DNA from: CAZTGB01 sp964612965
Lineage (GTDB): Bacteria > Patescibacteriota > Microgenomatia > UBA8517
Length of the DNA stretch: 64,000 bases
Direction: 5' to 3'
Assembly: GCA_964612965.1 (NCBI GenBank)
Contig: CAZTGB010000003.1
Location: 23,336 to 87,335, forward strand
Positions 16,135-25,296 of this stretch are shown here, piece by piece; position 1 is the first letter of the stretch, and every line of letters starts with the position of its first letter. The position numbers were made by a program, and so were the translations under genes. The notes below the pieces were generated by a model. The model did no database searches and was not told the origin of the DNA. It saw nothing but the letters and a program-made list of their open reading frames with translations.

Positions 16135-17664
16135 TGATTCAATTGAAAAAACTTTTTAAAAAAGAGTGGGTTAGGAAAGCTGCTATTTTTTTTATTATTT
16201 TAATTTCGGTAATTTGGGCGGGTAAAGGGATTTTTAAATACAATGTTTTTAGTACCCACGATCTAGACCATCATTTAGCAAGAAGCTTTGATGCTGTTCA
16301 GACTTTTTCCGAAGGACATTTCCCGATGCGCTGGGCAGGAAGCCTTAATTACTTTTGCGGAGTTCCCATTTACAACTTCTTTTATCCTTTAATTTATTAT
16401 TTGGTAGTTTTAATTAACAGCATTAATCCAGATATTATAATGGCTCTTAAAATAATTGATTTCTTATCTCTTTTAATTGGAACTTTGTTTTTTTATCTTT
16501 GGATGAGGGAAGAAACGAAGAAAGATATCGCAGCTTTAGGTGGAGCCCTGCTTTATTTATATGCTCCGTATAGATTTTCTTTAATTTTTGTACGAGGGAG
16601 CCCTGAATTTTTGGCTTACGCAATTTTGCCTGTCGTACTTTATCTGTACGTCTTACTTCTAGAATCAAGTGGGAGGAAAACAGTTGTTTATGCTTTCTTG
16701 GCAAGTTTAGTTGGGGCACTTCTTGCAATCTCACATAATTTTACGGTTATGTTTTTATTTCCGATAATCCTTGTTTACTTAGTTGCCAAGTCAATTACCT
16801 TGAAAGTGGATATTAAAAAAATAGGTTGGCTCATGATGTCGTTTATTGGGAGTTTTGGACTTAGTGCATTTTTTATTGGTCCAGCCTTACTTGAAAAACA
16901 GTATACAAGGATAGGTGAGAACTTTTTGTTTTGGAAAGAACACTTTCCAACTTTGGGACAGCTTATTAAATCCCCTTGGGGATATTTTTATTCATCTCTG
17001 GGAACTCACAATGATGGGATGAGTTTTATGTTGGGGTATGCTCAGTGGGTGGTTTTGGGAGCGGCTGCCTTTTGGATAGTATATAGATTAGTTATTAAAG
17101 GAAAGTTTGATCTTTGGATAATTTTGACTTTCATCGCTTCGGTTTTGACAATTTATTTAATTTTACCTTGGTCGATTCCTGTTTGGGAGGTATTAAAACC
17201 ACTACAGGAAATTCAATTCTCCTGGAGACTTTTAGGAATTGCCATCTTCACAATTAGTTGTCTTTTTTCATATCTTTTGGATAAAATTGACTCGAAGTAT
17301 CTCTTAATCCCCTTTTTTGTCGGTGTGGTAATTTTAGGATTTATTGGCAACAGAAACCATTTACTGCCTCAACCTATATCTGTTCAGGATTTGTATAGAT
17401 ATGATGATTTTGAAAAATTTCACTACCACCGTTATTCAACAACAACATTAGGAGATGACATAATTGCAAAAGGGTCGGCAGAAGCATGTTGGTTTGATGT
17501 CCCATTAATCGCGACTGATAAGGAAGAAATTAAACATGAAGTTGAGCGCGGAAATACTTATGGTTTTGTTAAGTTTAGAGTTCCTAAAAATCCAAATGGA
17601 ACAATAATAACAACTGGCTTAGGTTTTTTTCCAAAAGCGTATAAATTTGAAATAAATGGTAAAG
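16134..17664 (+). CDS. PTPS-related membrane protein, 5' part (interrupted by N gap)
   Basis: Belongs to the family of large membrane proteins named after a 6-pyruvoyl-tetrahydropterin-synthase-related domain, which has a GT-C-like layout. After membrane segment 1 comes THDLDHHLARSFD (D43, D45), then GVPIYNFFYPLIYYL, YAPYRFSLIFVRGS and ISHNFTVMF. The C-terminal extracellular beta domain begins before the gap (FKFEINGK). Three relatives lie at 27978, 30775 and 32402. The real function is unproven; a role as glycosyltransferase or glycan handling protein is inferred from the fold and the neighbourhood. Confidence 0.72.
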
Positions 17665-17744
17665 NNNNNNNNNNNNNNNNNNNNNNNNNNNNNNNNNNNN
17701 NNNNNNNNNNNNNNNNNNNNNNNNNNNNNNNNNNNNNNNNNNNN
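17665..17744. other. Assembly gap (80 N) inside a membrane-protein gene
   Basis: Eighty undetermined bases. The text before it ends in the C-terminal beta domain of a PTPS-related protein, and the text after it begins with the closing part of the same domain but in another frame, so the N count is not exact. Confidence 0.95.
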
Positions 17745-19266
17745 CAATAATTGTGGTGGAAGGATATGTTTTGACGTTAAAAATGTAAAAGAGGGTGAAA
17801 ATTATATTTCATGGAAGATCGTCCAGACGCCAATTGAGTCGTTTTTCAATATGGTTTCCCTCGTCTTCTTAGCTGTCTGGCTGATTTTATTAGTAGGGAT
17901 TAAGAGAATAAAGCCTCATTTCTTATTGATTGCTATCTTTTTGATCTTTCTTTTTTTTAGAAGCTATAACCTTTCAGAGCGAATTGGTTTTGGCTGGGAT
18001 CAGGAACGTGATGCGAATGCTATAGCTGCTATTCTTTCAGGGGACTTTACATTTTTGGGTCCTAGGGTTCAGGGACCAGCTGGTTTTTTCCTTCCCCCGT
18101 ATTTTTTCTACTTATTAGCTCCGTTCTATCAAATAATGACTTTAAGTCCATATGCTATGAATGTTTTTATAGTCTTTTGGGCAATCTTAACTTTCTTTGT
18201 TGGATATTTTATTCTCACTAAAATATTTGGTAGAAAGATGGCACTTATCTTTTTGGCTCTTTGGGCGGTTAATCCCCTCGCCGTTTCAATTGACACAATT
18301 TCTTGGAACCCAGTTGTTATTCCTCTTTTATTTCTTCTTTTAATTTATTTGCTTTACATTTTCTACAAAGAACAGAAAGTAAAACACTTATTTTTATTGG
18401 GGCTAATTTTTGGATTTGGGACAAGTTTCCATTTGCAGTTTTTGTTTATTTTCCCAATACTAATCCCCCTTATTCATGAAGTTCTCAAGAATAAAAAGGT
18501 TAAGGGTTTGATTTATTTTGTTGTTGGATTTATTATTCCTTTTTTGCCAATTATTCTATTTGATTTAAGGCATAACTTTCTCAATATTAGGCAGGTGCTT
18601 GAATTTGCCAAGTCGGGGAGCGAAATAAATAGAGTTTTACCTGTGTGGGACAGGACATCATCTTTCATGGTTGGGGGAGAGATCTCAAGGATATTGGGAG
18701 GATTTGTATACATATTTGGACTTGCTGGTTTTTTTACCTTTGCTAAAAGAATAAAAGATAAAGTTCAATCCAGAATATTTTTTGGTCTTGGCCTAGTTTG
18801 GGCGGCAAGTCTATTCCTTTTTTATCTTTTTATTAAAAATCCTTCCGAATATTATTTCAATTACTTACTTGTTCCTTTATTGATATTATTAGCAAATATA
18901 CTTAATTACTGGAAAAGGCTGGGAATCTTAATTCTTGTTGTGGTTATGCTTTACTTTTCTTACAGAGCATTACCACTACTTAATAGTGTTAACTTAAATG
19001 TAAGGGAGAAAGATCATGTGGTTGGAGTTTTAGCTAAAATGACAAAAAACTCTGAGCCATTTAATGTTTCGTTTGATGTTCCATTAAATGAAGATACTGG
19101 GTTTAGATATTTACTTAATTATCACAAAGTGTCAGTAAGCGGAAAAGATACAGATCCGCTAATTGAATTTGTAATTCCAGCAGGAACCAAAAAGGATACC
19201 TTTACAATTGGGAAAATTGGGCTTTTTATTCCCTCGGGCTGGATTAGTCACAACTGGATAAGGTAG
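17745..19266 (+). CDS. End of PTPS-related protein fused in frame to a GT39-like domain
   Basis: The first 55 codons after the gap (NNCGGRICFDVKN through TPIESFFNMVSLV) match the last part of PTPS-related paralogs, for example VNNDCRDERYCRG and TPIRLLGNALTLI in the protein ending at 30389. Without a stop the frame then enters a GT39-like domain: a membrane segment, GFGWDQERDANAI as acidic motif, GPRVQGPAGFFLPPYFFYLL and FLPIILFDLRHNFLN, with about ten further segments and a short soluble tail. Either this is a two-domain protein of more than 1,000 residues or a second start such as ATG in FFNMVSLV is used. The paralogs at 30775 and 32402 end right after the TPIR-like helix. Confidence 0.7.
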
Positions 19267-19281
19267 AATTAGTACATAAAT

Positions 19282-20034
19282 ATGAGAAAAACTTTTCTCT
19301 CTGTGGTTTTGCCCGCTTATAACGAGGTTAAAAATTTAAGACGCGGTGTTTTGTCTTCAGTGTATGATTTTTTAAAAAAGAAAGATTTCTCTTGGGAAGT
19401 TTTGGTAGCTGATGACGGCTCGACAGACGAAACAGTTAAAATGTCGGAAGAATTTGCTAAGAGCCATGAGGGCTTTAGAATTTTAAAAGAACCACATAGA
19501 GGAAAAGGAGGAACGGTGATTGCGGGAATGCTTAAAGCTACAGGTGCGATAGTTTTATTTAGTGATATGGATCAATCTACTCCAATTGATCAAGTAGAAA
19601 AGTTTTTACCTAAATTTGAATCCGGATATGATGTTGTTATTGGAAGTAGAAGTGGCAGGCCAGGACAGACTTATATTAGAAAAATTATGGCCTATGGTTG
19701 GATGTTTTTGAGAACTATAATTTTGAGGCTTCCATATAAAGATACACAGTGCGGATTTAAGGCATTCAAAAAAGAAGCTGCTAACGAAATTTTTAAAAGA
19801 ATGCAGGTTTTTAGAGAAGGAAGAAGTGTAGCTGGGGCTGCTGTTAATGCAGGATTTGATCTTGAAATACTTTACATTGCCAGGAAATTAAAACTAAAAG
19901 TGGCTGAGGTACCAGTTGAATGGTATGAATATGGAGAGAGGAAGGCTGTGAGTCCAGTCAAAGACTCATGGGATGGATTAAAAGATTTACTTCATGTGCG
20001 TTGGAATGCAGTATTGGGAAAGTACAATGTATGA
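19282..20034 (+). CDS. GT2 polyprenyl-phosphate glucose/mannose synthase-like (Alg5/DPM1 type)
   Basis: A single-domain 250-residue GT2 enzyme. Motifs: VVLPAYNEVKNL, ADDGSTDETV, HRGKGGTVIAGM, FSDMDQSTPIDQV with the metal-binding DxD, and DTQCGFKAFKK. The KGxA/TV..GM and D.QCGFK patterns are those of dolichyl-phosphate beta-glucosyltransferase (Alg5) and close relatives. It would load a sugar on polyprenyl phosphate for the GT-C enzyme encoded next, whose start overlaps this stop (ATGA). Confidence 0.83.
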   Translation: MRKTFLSVVLPAYNEVKNLRRGVLSSVYDFLKKKDFSWEVLVADDGSTDETVKMSEEFAKSHEGFRILKEPHRGKGGTVIAGMLKATGAIVLFSDMDQSTPIDQVEKFLPKFESGYDVVIGSRSGRPGQTYIRKIMAYGWMFLRTIILRLPYKDTQCGFKAFKKEAANEIFKRMQVFREGRSVAGAAVNAGFDLEILYIARKLKLKVAEVPVEWYEYGERKAVSPVKDSWDGLKDLLHVRWNAVLGKYNV

Positions 20035-21560
20035 TAAAAATCATAAGAGAATGGAAATGGACAGTATTAATACTGATAGGGATTGTCGGTCTTGCTTTTT
20101 TTCTTCGATTTTTTAATTTAACGCTTTTACCTGTTTTTGCTGATGAGGCGATCTACATTCGATGGAGCCAGATCATGGCAAATGAAGCTACATTAAGGTT
20201 TCTGCCTCTTTCTGACGGTAAACAGCCCCTTTATATGTGGGTTTTAATGCTTTTTGTTGATAGATTTTCAGATCCACTTTTTATAGGAAGACTCCTATCT
20301 GTTGTTTGTGGAATTGGCACACTTTTTGGAATATTTGAGCTATCCTATCTTCTTTTTAAAAATAAAAGAGTTTCATTAGTTGCAACTTTTCTTTATGCAA
20401 TTTCTCCTTTCTCAGTTTTTTTTGATAGATTGGCATTAGTTGACTCAATGCTCAATCTTTTTGGAGTTTGGTCAGTTTTTTTGAGTGTATTAATGGTTAA
20501 AACTAAAAGACTAGATTTAGCGATGATTATGGGGGTGACTTTGGGATTTATGCTTTTAACAAAATCTCCAGCGATATTTTTTATACTCCTGATACCTTTT
20601 ACTTGGTTTTTGGTTGAGAAAAAGTCAGATATATTTAAACTTTTACCACTTTACGGAGTTTCACTTATTATCGCTTACGGAATGTATGGGATTCTTCATT
20701 TGGGTCCTAATTATCATTTAATTGCCCTAAGGAATTTAGATTATGTCTATCCATATAGCCACATTTTAACTGACCCTTTAAATCCATTTAAGGGTCATTC
20801 TGGAGGAATTATTAATTATTTCATTCTACTGGCTCCACTTAGTTTGGTTCCCCTCTTTGTGATAGGAATATTAACACATTTCAAAAAGAACTTAGTCACA
20901 ATTTTGCCAGTCACAGCATTGGCCTTTGGTCCTCTTGTGGTTATTGCCGAATACTCAAAAGTGGTTACTGCCAGATATATTCTTTTTACTATTCCGTTTT
21001 TTATAATTTTGGCTGCATCTGCATTTATTTCAAAATCAAAGTGGATTAAATATTTAAGTACAACTTTTCTTATTCTTTTTACAATTCAAAGTGCTTTTTT
21101 TGATTTTAAACTTTTAACCAAGGTGGAAGATGCTCCACTTCCATTGGGAGATAGGTCAGGGTACCTTGAAGAGTGGACTGCGGGACAGGGGATAAAAGAA
21201 ATAGCCGAGTTTATTAAAGCTGAGCATGTAAAAGAACCAGACAAAAGAATAATTGTTGGGACAGAGGGATATTTTGGAACTCTACCCCAAGGACTTGAAA
21301 TGTATACGCAGGTCATCCCTAATGTAGTTGTTATTGGTGTTGGACTTGGGATAAACAAAGTTCCAGGCAGTCTTTCAGAATCAAAATCTGCGGGCAATAA
21401 AACATATCTGGTAGTTAATAAATCAAGACTAGTTGAGGATCCTGAAAAGATTGGACTTAAGCTTATTAGTTCTTACGAAAAGCCTCCAAGAAGAATGGGA
21501 TCTATGGAATATACCTTATACGGACCTCAGGAAGTATTATATTTCTTTGAGGTAAAATAG
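20031..21560 (+). CDS. GT39-like (PMT_2) membrane glycosyltransferase
   Basis: 509 residues with about eleven membrane segments. The Asp-Glu pair after segment 1 is FADEAIYIRW (D38, E39), followed by SDGKQPLYMW in the position of the second conserved loop; the DGKxP pattern is typical of PMT_2 proteins. The C-terminal third after the last membrane segment is soluble and ends with a beta-rich part. Paired with the Alg5-like gene immediately upstream. I place the start at 20031 because of the ATGA overlap; an ATG at 19968 lies inside the GT2 gene. Confidence 0.8.
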   Translation: MIKIIREWKWTVLILIGIVGLAFFLRFFNLTLLPVFADEAIYIRWSQIMANEATLRFLPLSDGKQPLYMWVLMLFVDRFSDPLFIGRLLSVVCGIGTLFGIFELSYLLFKNKRVSLVATFLYAISPFSVFFDRLALVDSMLNLFGVWSVFLSVLMVKTKRLDLAMIMGVTLGFMLLTKSPAIFFILLIPFTWFLVEKKSDIFKLLPLYGVSLIIAYGMYGILHLGPNYHLIALRNLDYVYPYSHILTDPLNPFKGHSGGIINYFILLAPLSLVPLFVIGILTHFKKNLVTILPVTALAFGPLVVIAEYSKVVTARYILFTIPFFIILAASAFISKSKWIKYLSTTFLILFTIQSAFFDFKLLTKVEDAPLPLGDRSGYLEEWTAGQGIKEIAEFIKAEHVKEPDKRIIVGTEGYFGTLPQGLEMYTQVIPNVVVIGVGLGINKVPGSLSESKSAGNKTYLVVNKSRLVEDPEKIGLKLISSYEKPPRRMGSMEYTLYGPQEVLYFFEVK

Positions 21561-21561
21561 T

Positions 21562-21837
21562 TTATTCTAATTCTGACATCCAATGATAATTGGGGTTGAC
21601 GTCTCTTATTTTTGGATGCAACTCGCCTTCATAGGGCCGGATACTTACACTTAAATGGTAACCGTCCGAATCACTAACTGCGAAAAAATTTAGCTTATTT
21701 CTTAAAATGTCTTCAAGTGATTTTGGATCAACACCTTCTTGAAGTAATCTAGCCGCAGCACCCGGACCTGAAAGTTTTGTCATTTTGATCTCTTCGACTA
21801 GTTTATCGATTGTTTGGGTGTCTAAAAACTCATTCAT
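21562..21837 (-). CDS. Small acidic protein of unknown function
   Basis: 91 residues, no membrane segment. The N-terminal half is helical (TIDKLVEEIKMTKLSGPGAAARLLQ), and the C-terminal half looks beta-rich with a tryptophan near the end (NPNYHWMSELE). No family recognised. It is a single gene on the minus strand between two long plus-strand runs and is expressed from its own AT-rich upstream region (TATAAT on the minus strand at 21855-21860). Confidence 0.5.
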   Translation of the reverse strand: MNEFLDTQTIDKLVEEIKMTKLSGPGAAARLLQEGVDPKSLEDILRNKLNFFAVSDSDGYHLSVSIRPYEGELHPKIRDVNPNYHWMSELE

Positions 21838-21867
21838 AGAATTATATATGCAATATTATACATTTGT

Positions 21868-21895
21868 TTGAAGAAGTCAATGTTAATGTTACAAT
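21868..21895 (+). promoter_or_regulatory. Predicted promoter of the first flippase gene
   Basis: TTGAAG (21868-21873) and TACAAT (21890-21895) are 16 nt apart, and TG one base before the -10 makes it an extended type. Six bases separate the -10 from the GTG at 21902, so transcription should start on the start codon itself. Confidence 0.5.
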
Positions 21896-21901
21896 TTTGA
21901 G

Positions 21902-23389
21902 GTGGATAACCAAGAGAGCCATTTAAACCCCACAGATGAGATTAATTTAGAGACTGTTAAGTCGCGTGCTGTAAAGGGTGTGGTAGTACTCACTGGCAGA
22001 ACATTTTTTCTCCAGGCTATCGCTCTTTTTTCTCAGCTATTACTTTTTGCATATTTAGGAAGTTATGAGTTTGGAGTGTTTACGATAGTAACCGCAATTG
22101 TTAATTTCCTTGTTTACTTTTCAGACATCGGCCTTGCGGCTGCATTAATTCAAAAGAAAGAAAAGCCAACTGAGGTTGACCTAAGAACTACATTTTTTGT
22201 TCAGCAGACATTAATCTTAATTGTAATCGGAGTTACAATTGTCCTTACCCCTTTCTTTGTTCAGAAATATTCATTAACAAGTGATGGGCAAATGCTTCTT
22301 TATGCCCTGGCTGTTTCGCTTCTTTTCTCATCACTTAAAAGTATTCCATCAGTACTTCTTGAAAGGAAACTTGAGTTTGTTAAGCTGGTTTTTCCTCAGA
22401 TTCTTGAACAGACTGTCTACTATATGGTGCTTGTTGCTCTTGCCATGAGAGAATTTGGACTAAAGAGTTTTACTTTTGCGGTTTTGGCAAGGGGACTTAC
22501 AGGACTAATCGCAATTTATATTCTTCAGCCATGGCTTCCAGGGTTTGCATTTTCTAAATCAACATTAAAGGGGCTATTTAAGTTTGGAATTCCATACCAA
22601 GTAAATACTTTCCTGGCTACTTTTAAGGATGATGGAATAACTTTAATTTTAGGTGGAATTTTGGGACCAATCGGGGTAGGAATTCTGTCATTTGCTCAAA
22701 AGCTTGCCAGAATTCCACTTACATTCTTTATGGATACAGTAACCAGGGTTACTTTTCCGGCATTCTCAAGAATGCAAGACGCAGGAGAGCACTTGGAGCG
22801 AAGCGTAACCCGATCAATATTCTTTATTTGTTTGTTGGTTTTTCCAAGTTTAGTTGGAATCGTAATTTTAGCTCCGATTTTAGTCAGTGTGGTTCCAAAA
22901 TACAATCATTGGACTCCCGCTTTAATTCCACTTGTTTTTGTAGCTATTAATTTTCTTTTTGCGGCAGCAACAACTCAACTTACAAATCTTCTAAATGCAA
23001 TTGGGAAGATTAAAATTACTTTTTACTTAATGATCATGTGGACAGTTCTTTCCTGGGTGCTTATTCCGCTTCTTGCAGTTAGGTACGGGGTAGTTGGCGC
23101 CTCAATCGGTTACAGTTTGGTTGGGGTTTCATCAATTATTGCGATAATAATTGCAAGACGATTTGTTAAATTCTCGCTCATTAATTCAATGATTAAGCCT
23201 TTTTTTGGAGCGATTATTATGGGAATAGCGCTTTTTGTGGCCAGAGGATTTTTGCCTTACAGTTATTATTCAATGATAGGTCTTACCCTAATAGGATCGT
23301 TTGTTTACGGTTCAATAATGTTTATTATCATGGGAATGGGCTTAGTTGAGGATGTGCGCCGAAGCTTCAAGACCCTTCTAAATAGGTAG
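21902..23389 (+). CDS. Lipid-linked oligosaccharide flippase (Wzx/MOP superfamily)
   Basis: 495 residues with about 14 membrane segments, opening with a short polar tail and GRTFFLQAIALFSQLLL. LGSYEFGVFTIVTAIVNFLVYFSD, spread over the first two helices, and FGIPYQVNTFLATFKDDG in the middle match the polysaccharide-synthesis branch of the MOP superfamily. It would move lipid-linked glycans from the cytoplasmic to the outer face. Translation starts at GTG, supported by a promoter whose predicted start point is that codon. It heads the run of sugar transferases that continues to 38702. A second flippase is at 57363. Confidence 0.85.
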   Translation: MDNQESHLNPTDEINLETVKSRAVKGVVVLTGRTFFLQAIALFSQLLLFAYLGSYEFGVFTIVTAIVNFLVYFSDIGLAAALIQKKEKPTEVDLRTTFFVQQTLILIVIGVTIVLTPFFVQKYSLTSDGQMLLYALAVSLLFSSLKSIPSVLLERKLEFVKLVFPQILEQTVYYMVLVALAMREFGLKSFTFAVLARGLTGLIAIYILQPWLPGFAFSKSTLKGLFKFGIPYQVNTFLATFKDDGITLILGGILGPIGVGILSFAQKLARIPLTFFMDTVTRVTFPAFSRMQDAGEHLERSVTRSIFFICLLVFPSLVGIVILAPILVSVVPKYNHWTPALIPLVFVAINFLFAAATTQLTNLLNAIGKIKITFYLMIMWTVLSWVLIPLLAVRYGVVGASIGYSLVGVSSIIAIIIARRFVKFSLINSMIKPFFGAIIMGIALFVARGFLPYSYYSMIGLTLIGSFVYGSIMFIIMGMGLVEDVRRSFKTLLNR

Positions 23390-23399
23390 GTTGGGGTGG

Positions 23400-23438
23400 T
23401 AAGCAGAGCTTGGCCATTTCTGGGCGAAATGGTAAAAT
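23400..23438 (+). repeat. Dispersed hairpin element, copy a (intergenic)
   Basis: TAAGCAGAGCTTG, then a stem CCATTTC / GAAATGG around loop TGGGC, then TAAAAT. It lies between the flippase and the following GT2 gene, 11 nt upstream of copy b. In the matching frame it would read KQSLAISGRNGKIS, the same opening as the genic copies, although here it is outside any called gene. Confidence 0.75.
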
Positions 23439-23443
23439 AAGTC

Positions 23444-24367
23444 GTGCATAAGCAAAGCTTGGCCGCATCGGCTAAAATTTCAGTAGTGATAAACACCATT
23501 AATGAGGCTAAAAGCTTGTCTCAAACCATTGTTTCAGTCAGAGATTTTGCCGATGAGATATTAGTGTGTGACATGGAGTCAACTGACGGAAGTGTGGAGG
23601 TTGCCCGAAAACTTGGAGCCAAAGTCATTACCCACAAAAAGGTAGATTATGTTGAACTTGTCAGAAATTATGCAATTTCTATGGCTGAAGGGGATTGGAT
23701 TTTGATTTTAGATCCGGATGAGGAAGTAGCTGGCGCCCTTTCCAGAAAATTAAAGGAAATTATTAAGAAGCCGTCTGCTGATTATTTTAGAATTCCAAGG
23801 AAGAATTTAATCTTTGGGAAATGGATGAAGCATTCCAGGTGGTGGCCTGACTACAATATTCGTTTTTTTAAGAAAGGATCCGTTTCTTGGAGTGAAATAA
23901 TTCACGCTGTACCCATGACAACTGGAAAAGGGGCGGAGATCCCGGACCGCGAAGAGTTATCAATTATTCATCACCACTATGACTCTATCGAACAGTATGT
24001 GGAGAGGTTAAACAGATATACCTCAGTTCAAGCTGACCTAAAAATTAAAGAAGGATATAAATTTAATTATTTAGATTTAATTAGAAAACCTGCGAATGAA
24101 TTTTTAAGCAGATTCTTTTTTGGAGAAGCCTATAAAGATGGATTACATGGCTTTGCCGTTTCTCTTCTTCAAGCTTTTTCTGAGATTGTCTTATATTTAA
24201 AACTTTGGCAGAAGTCTGGATTTAAAGAAGAAAAAATAGAGATAGTAAATATTAAAAATGAAGTTCGAAAAGTAAGGCGAGATTTTAATCATTGGTTTGC
24301 GGATGCAAGCTTTACAGAAACCGGAAATGTAATGGAACTAATTAAAAGAAAGTTCAAAATCTTCTAA
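23444..24367 (+). CDS. GT2 glycosyltransferase (WaaE/KdtX-like) with element-derived N-terminus
   Basis: Cytoplasmic GT2 enzyme of 307 residues: ISVVINTINEAKSL, VCDMESTDGSV, LVRNYAISMAEGDWILILDPDEE, then IHHHYDSIEQYVERLNRYT and a C-terminal amphipathic helix. This pattern is that of lipopolysaccharide-core type GT2 enzymes such as WaaE, close to the gene at 54226. The frame begins with GTG at 23444, and its first residues (HKQSLAASAK) are encoded by a copy of the dispersed hairpin element, so the native start appears to have been replaced or extended. No nearer ATG precedes the core motif. Confidence 0.8.
   Translation: MHKQSLAASAKISVVINTINEAKSLSQTIVSVRDFADEILVCDMESTDGSVEVARKLGAKVITHKKVDYVELVRNYAISMAEGDWILILDPDEEVAGALSRKLKEIIKKPSADYFRIPRKNLIFGKWMKHSRWWPDYNIRFFKKGSVSWSEIIHAVPMTTGKGAEIPDREELSIIHHHYDSIEQYVERLNRYTSVQADLKIKEGYKFNYLDLIRKPANEFLSRFFFGEAYKDGLHGFAVSLLQAFSEIVLYLKLWQKSGFKEEKIEIVNIKNEVRKVRRDFNHWFADASFTETGNVMELIKRKFKIF
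23449..23478 (+). repeat. Dispersed hairpin element, copy b (N-terminus of GT2 gene)
   Basis: TAAGCAAAGCTTG, stem GCCG / CGGC around CAT, then TAAAAT. With the flanking TTG/TAA the stem extends to seven pairs including one G-T. It is read in frame as KQSLAASAKI at the start of the GT2 protein. Confidence 0.8.
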
Positions 24368-24369
24368 AA

Positions 24370-25296
24370 ATGTTAAAGGTTTCACTTGTAATTTTAAACT
24401 GGAATGGAATAGATGACACGCTTGGGTGTTTGGCATCTGCTAATAAATTAAATACAGATGGATTTAATTTAAATACAATTGTTGTAGATAATGCCTCTAC
24501 GGATAATTCAATTGAAAAGTTAAAACAAATTAATGGGATAGATTTGATTGCAAATAAAGAAAACCTGGGATTTGCGGAGGGAAACAATATTGGTATAAAG
24601 CGTGCTTTGGAAAGTGGCGCGGATTACATTGTTATATCAAATAACGATATTATTTTAGAGAAAAACAGTATAAGGGAACTTGTTGAGCTAATGGAATTTG
24701 ACCATTCAATTGGGGCGTCATCTCCAAAAATATACTTTACTAAGGGATATGAGTATAAGCAAAGCTTGCTACCTGACGGTAGTAAAAAATATAAAGATAG
24801 TGATTTGGGAAAGGTTATTTGGTATGCCGGGGGCATAATTGACTGGAATAACGTTTATGGTACAACGGGCGGGGTGGATGAAGTTGATAGTGGACAATTT
24901 GAAGAGATTTGCGAGACGGATTTTGCTACAGGGGCCTATATGATATTAAGCCGTGAGGTTATTAAGAAAGTTGGAATGTTTGATGGACGGTACTATATGT
25001 ACTATGAAGATACAGATTTATCACAAAGAATTAAAAAAGCAGGTTATAAAATTATGTTTAATCCAAGAAGTATTGTCTGGCACAAGGTTGCGCAAGGCTC
25101 CGGTATAGGGAGCGCTAATAATGATTATTTTATATCTAGAAATAGAATGTTATTTGGGATGGCTTATGCGAGTTTACGCACAAAATTTGCTCTATTACGC
25201 GAAAGTGTAAAGTTATTTTTTCATGGGAGGCCTTGGCAGAGAATTGGTGTCAGAGATTATTATTTAGGAAATCTTGGGAAGGGATCATGGAAGTGA
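24370..25296 (+). CDS. GT2 glycosyltransferase (rhamnosyltransferase-like)
   Basis: 308 residues. Motifs: SLVILNWNGIDDTL, VVDNASTDNS, NKENLGFAEGNN, ISNNDI (metal-binding strand), and YMYYEDTDLSQRIKKAGY, the acidic motif of rhamnosyl- and N-acetylglucosaminyl-transferases of this branch. The dTDP-rhamnose operon at 4431-7573 could supply the donor (inference). An insert KQSLLPDGSK at about residue 130 is encoded by the dispersed hairpin element, between FTKGYEY and KYKDSDLGKVIWYAGG. The gene follows the previous one after 2 nt. Confidence 0.83.
   Translation: MLKVSLVILNWNGIDDTLGCLASANKLNTDGFNLNTIVVDNASTDNSIEKLKQINGIDLIANKENLGFAEGNNIGIKRALESGADYIVISNNDIILEKNSIRELVELMEFDHSIGASSPKIYFTKGYEYKQSLLPDGSKKYKDSDLGKVIWYAGGIIDWNNVYGTTGGVDEVDSGQFEEICETDFATGAYMILSREVIKKVGMFDGRYYMYYEDTDLSQRIKKAGYKIMFNPRSIVWHKVAQGSGIGSANNDYFISRNRMLFGMAYASLRTKFALLRESVKLFFHGRPWQRIGVRDYYLGNLGKGSWK
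24756..24788 (+). repeat. Dispersed hairpin element, copy c (inside GT2 gene)
   Basis: TAAGCAAAGCTTG, stem CTACC / GGTAG around TGAC, then TAAAAA. In frame it encodes KQSLLPDGSKK in the middle of the rhamnosyltransferase-like protein. Confidence 0.78.

Noticed and set aside
16447..16734. Minus-strand frame within the PTPS-related gene
   Set aside because: Antisense to well-supported membrane segments of the plus-strand gene; basic low-complexity translation of the kind made by reverse reading of hydrophobic codons.
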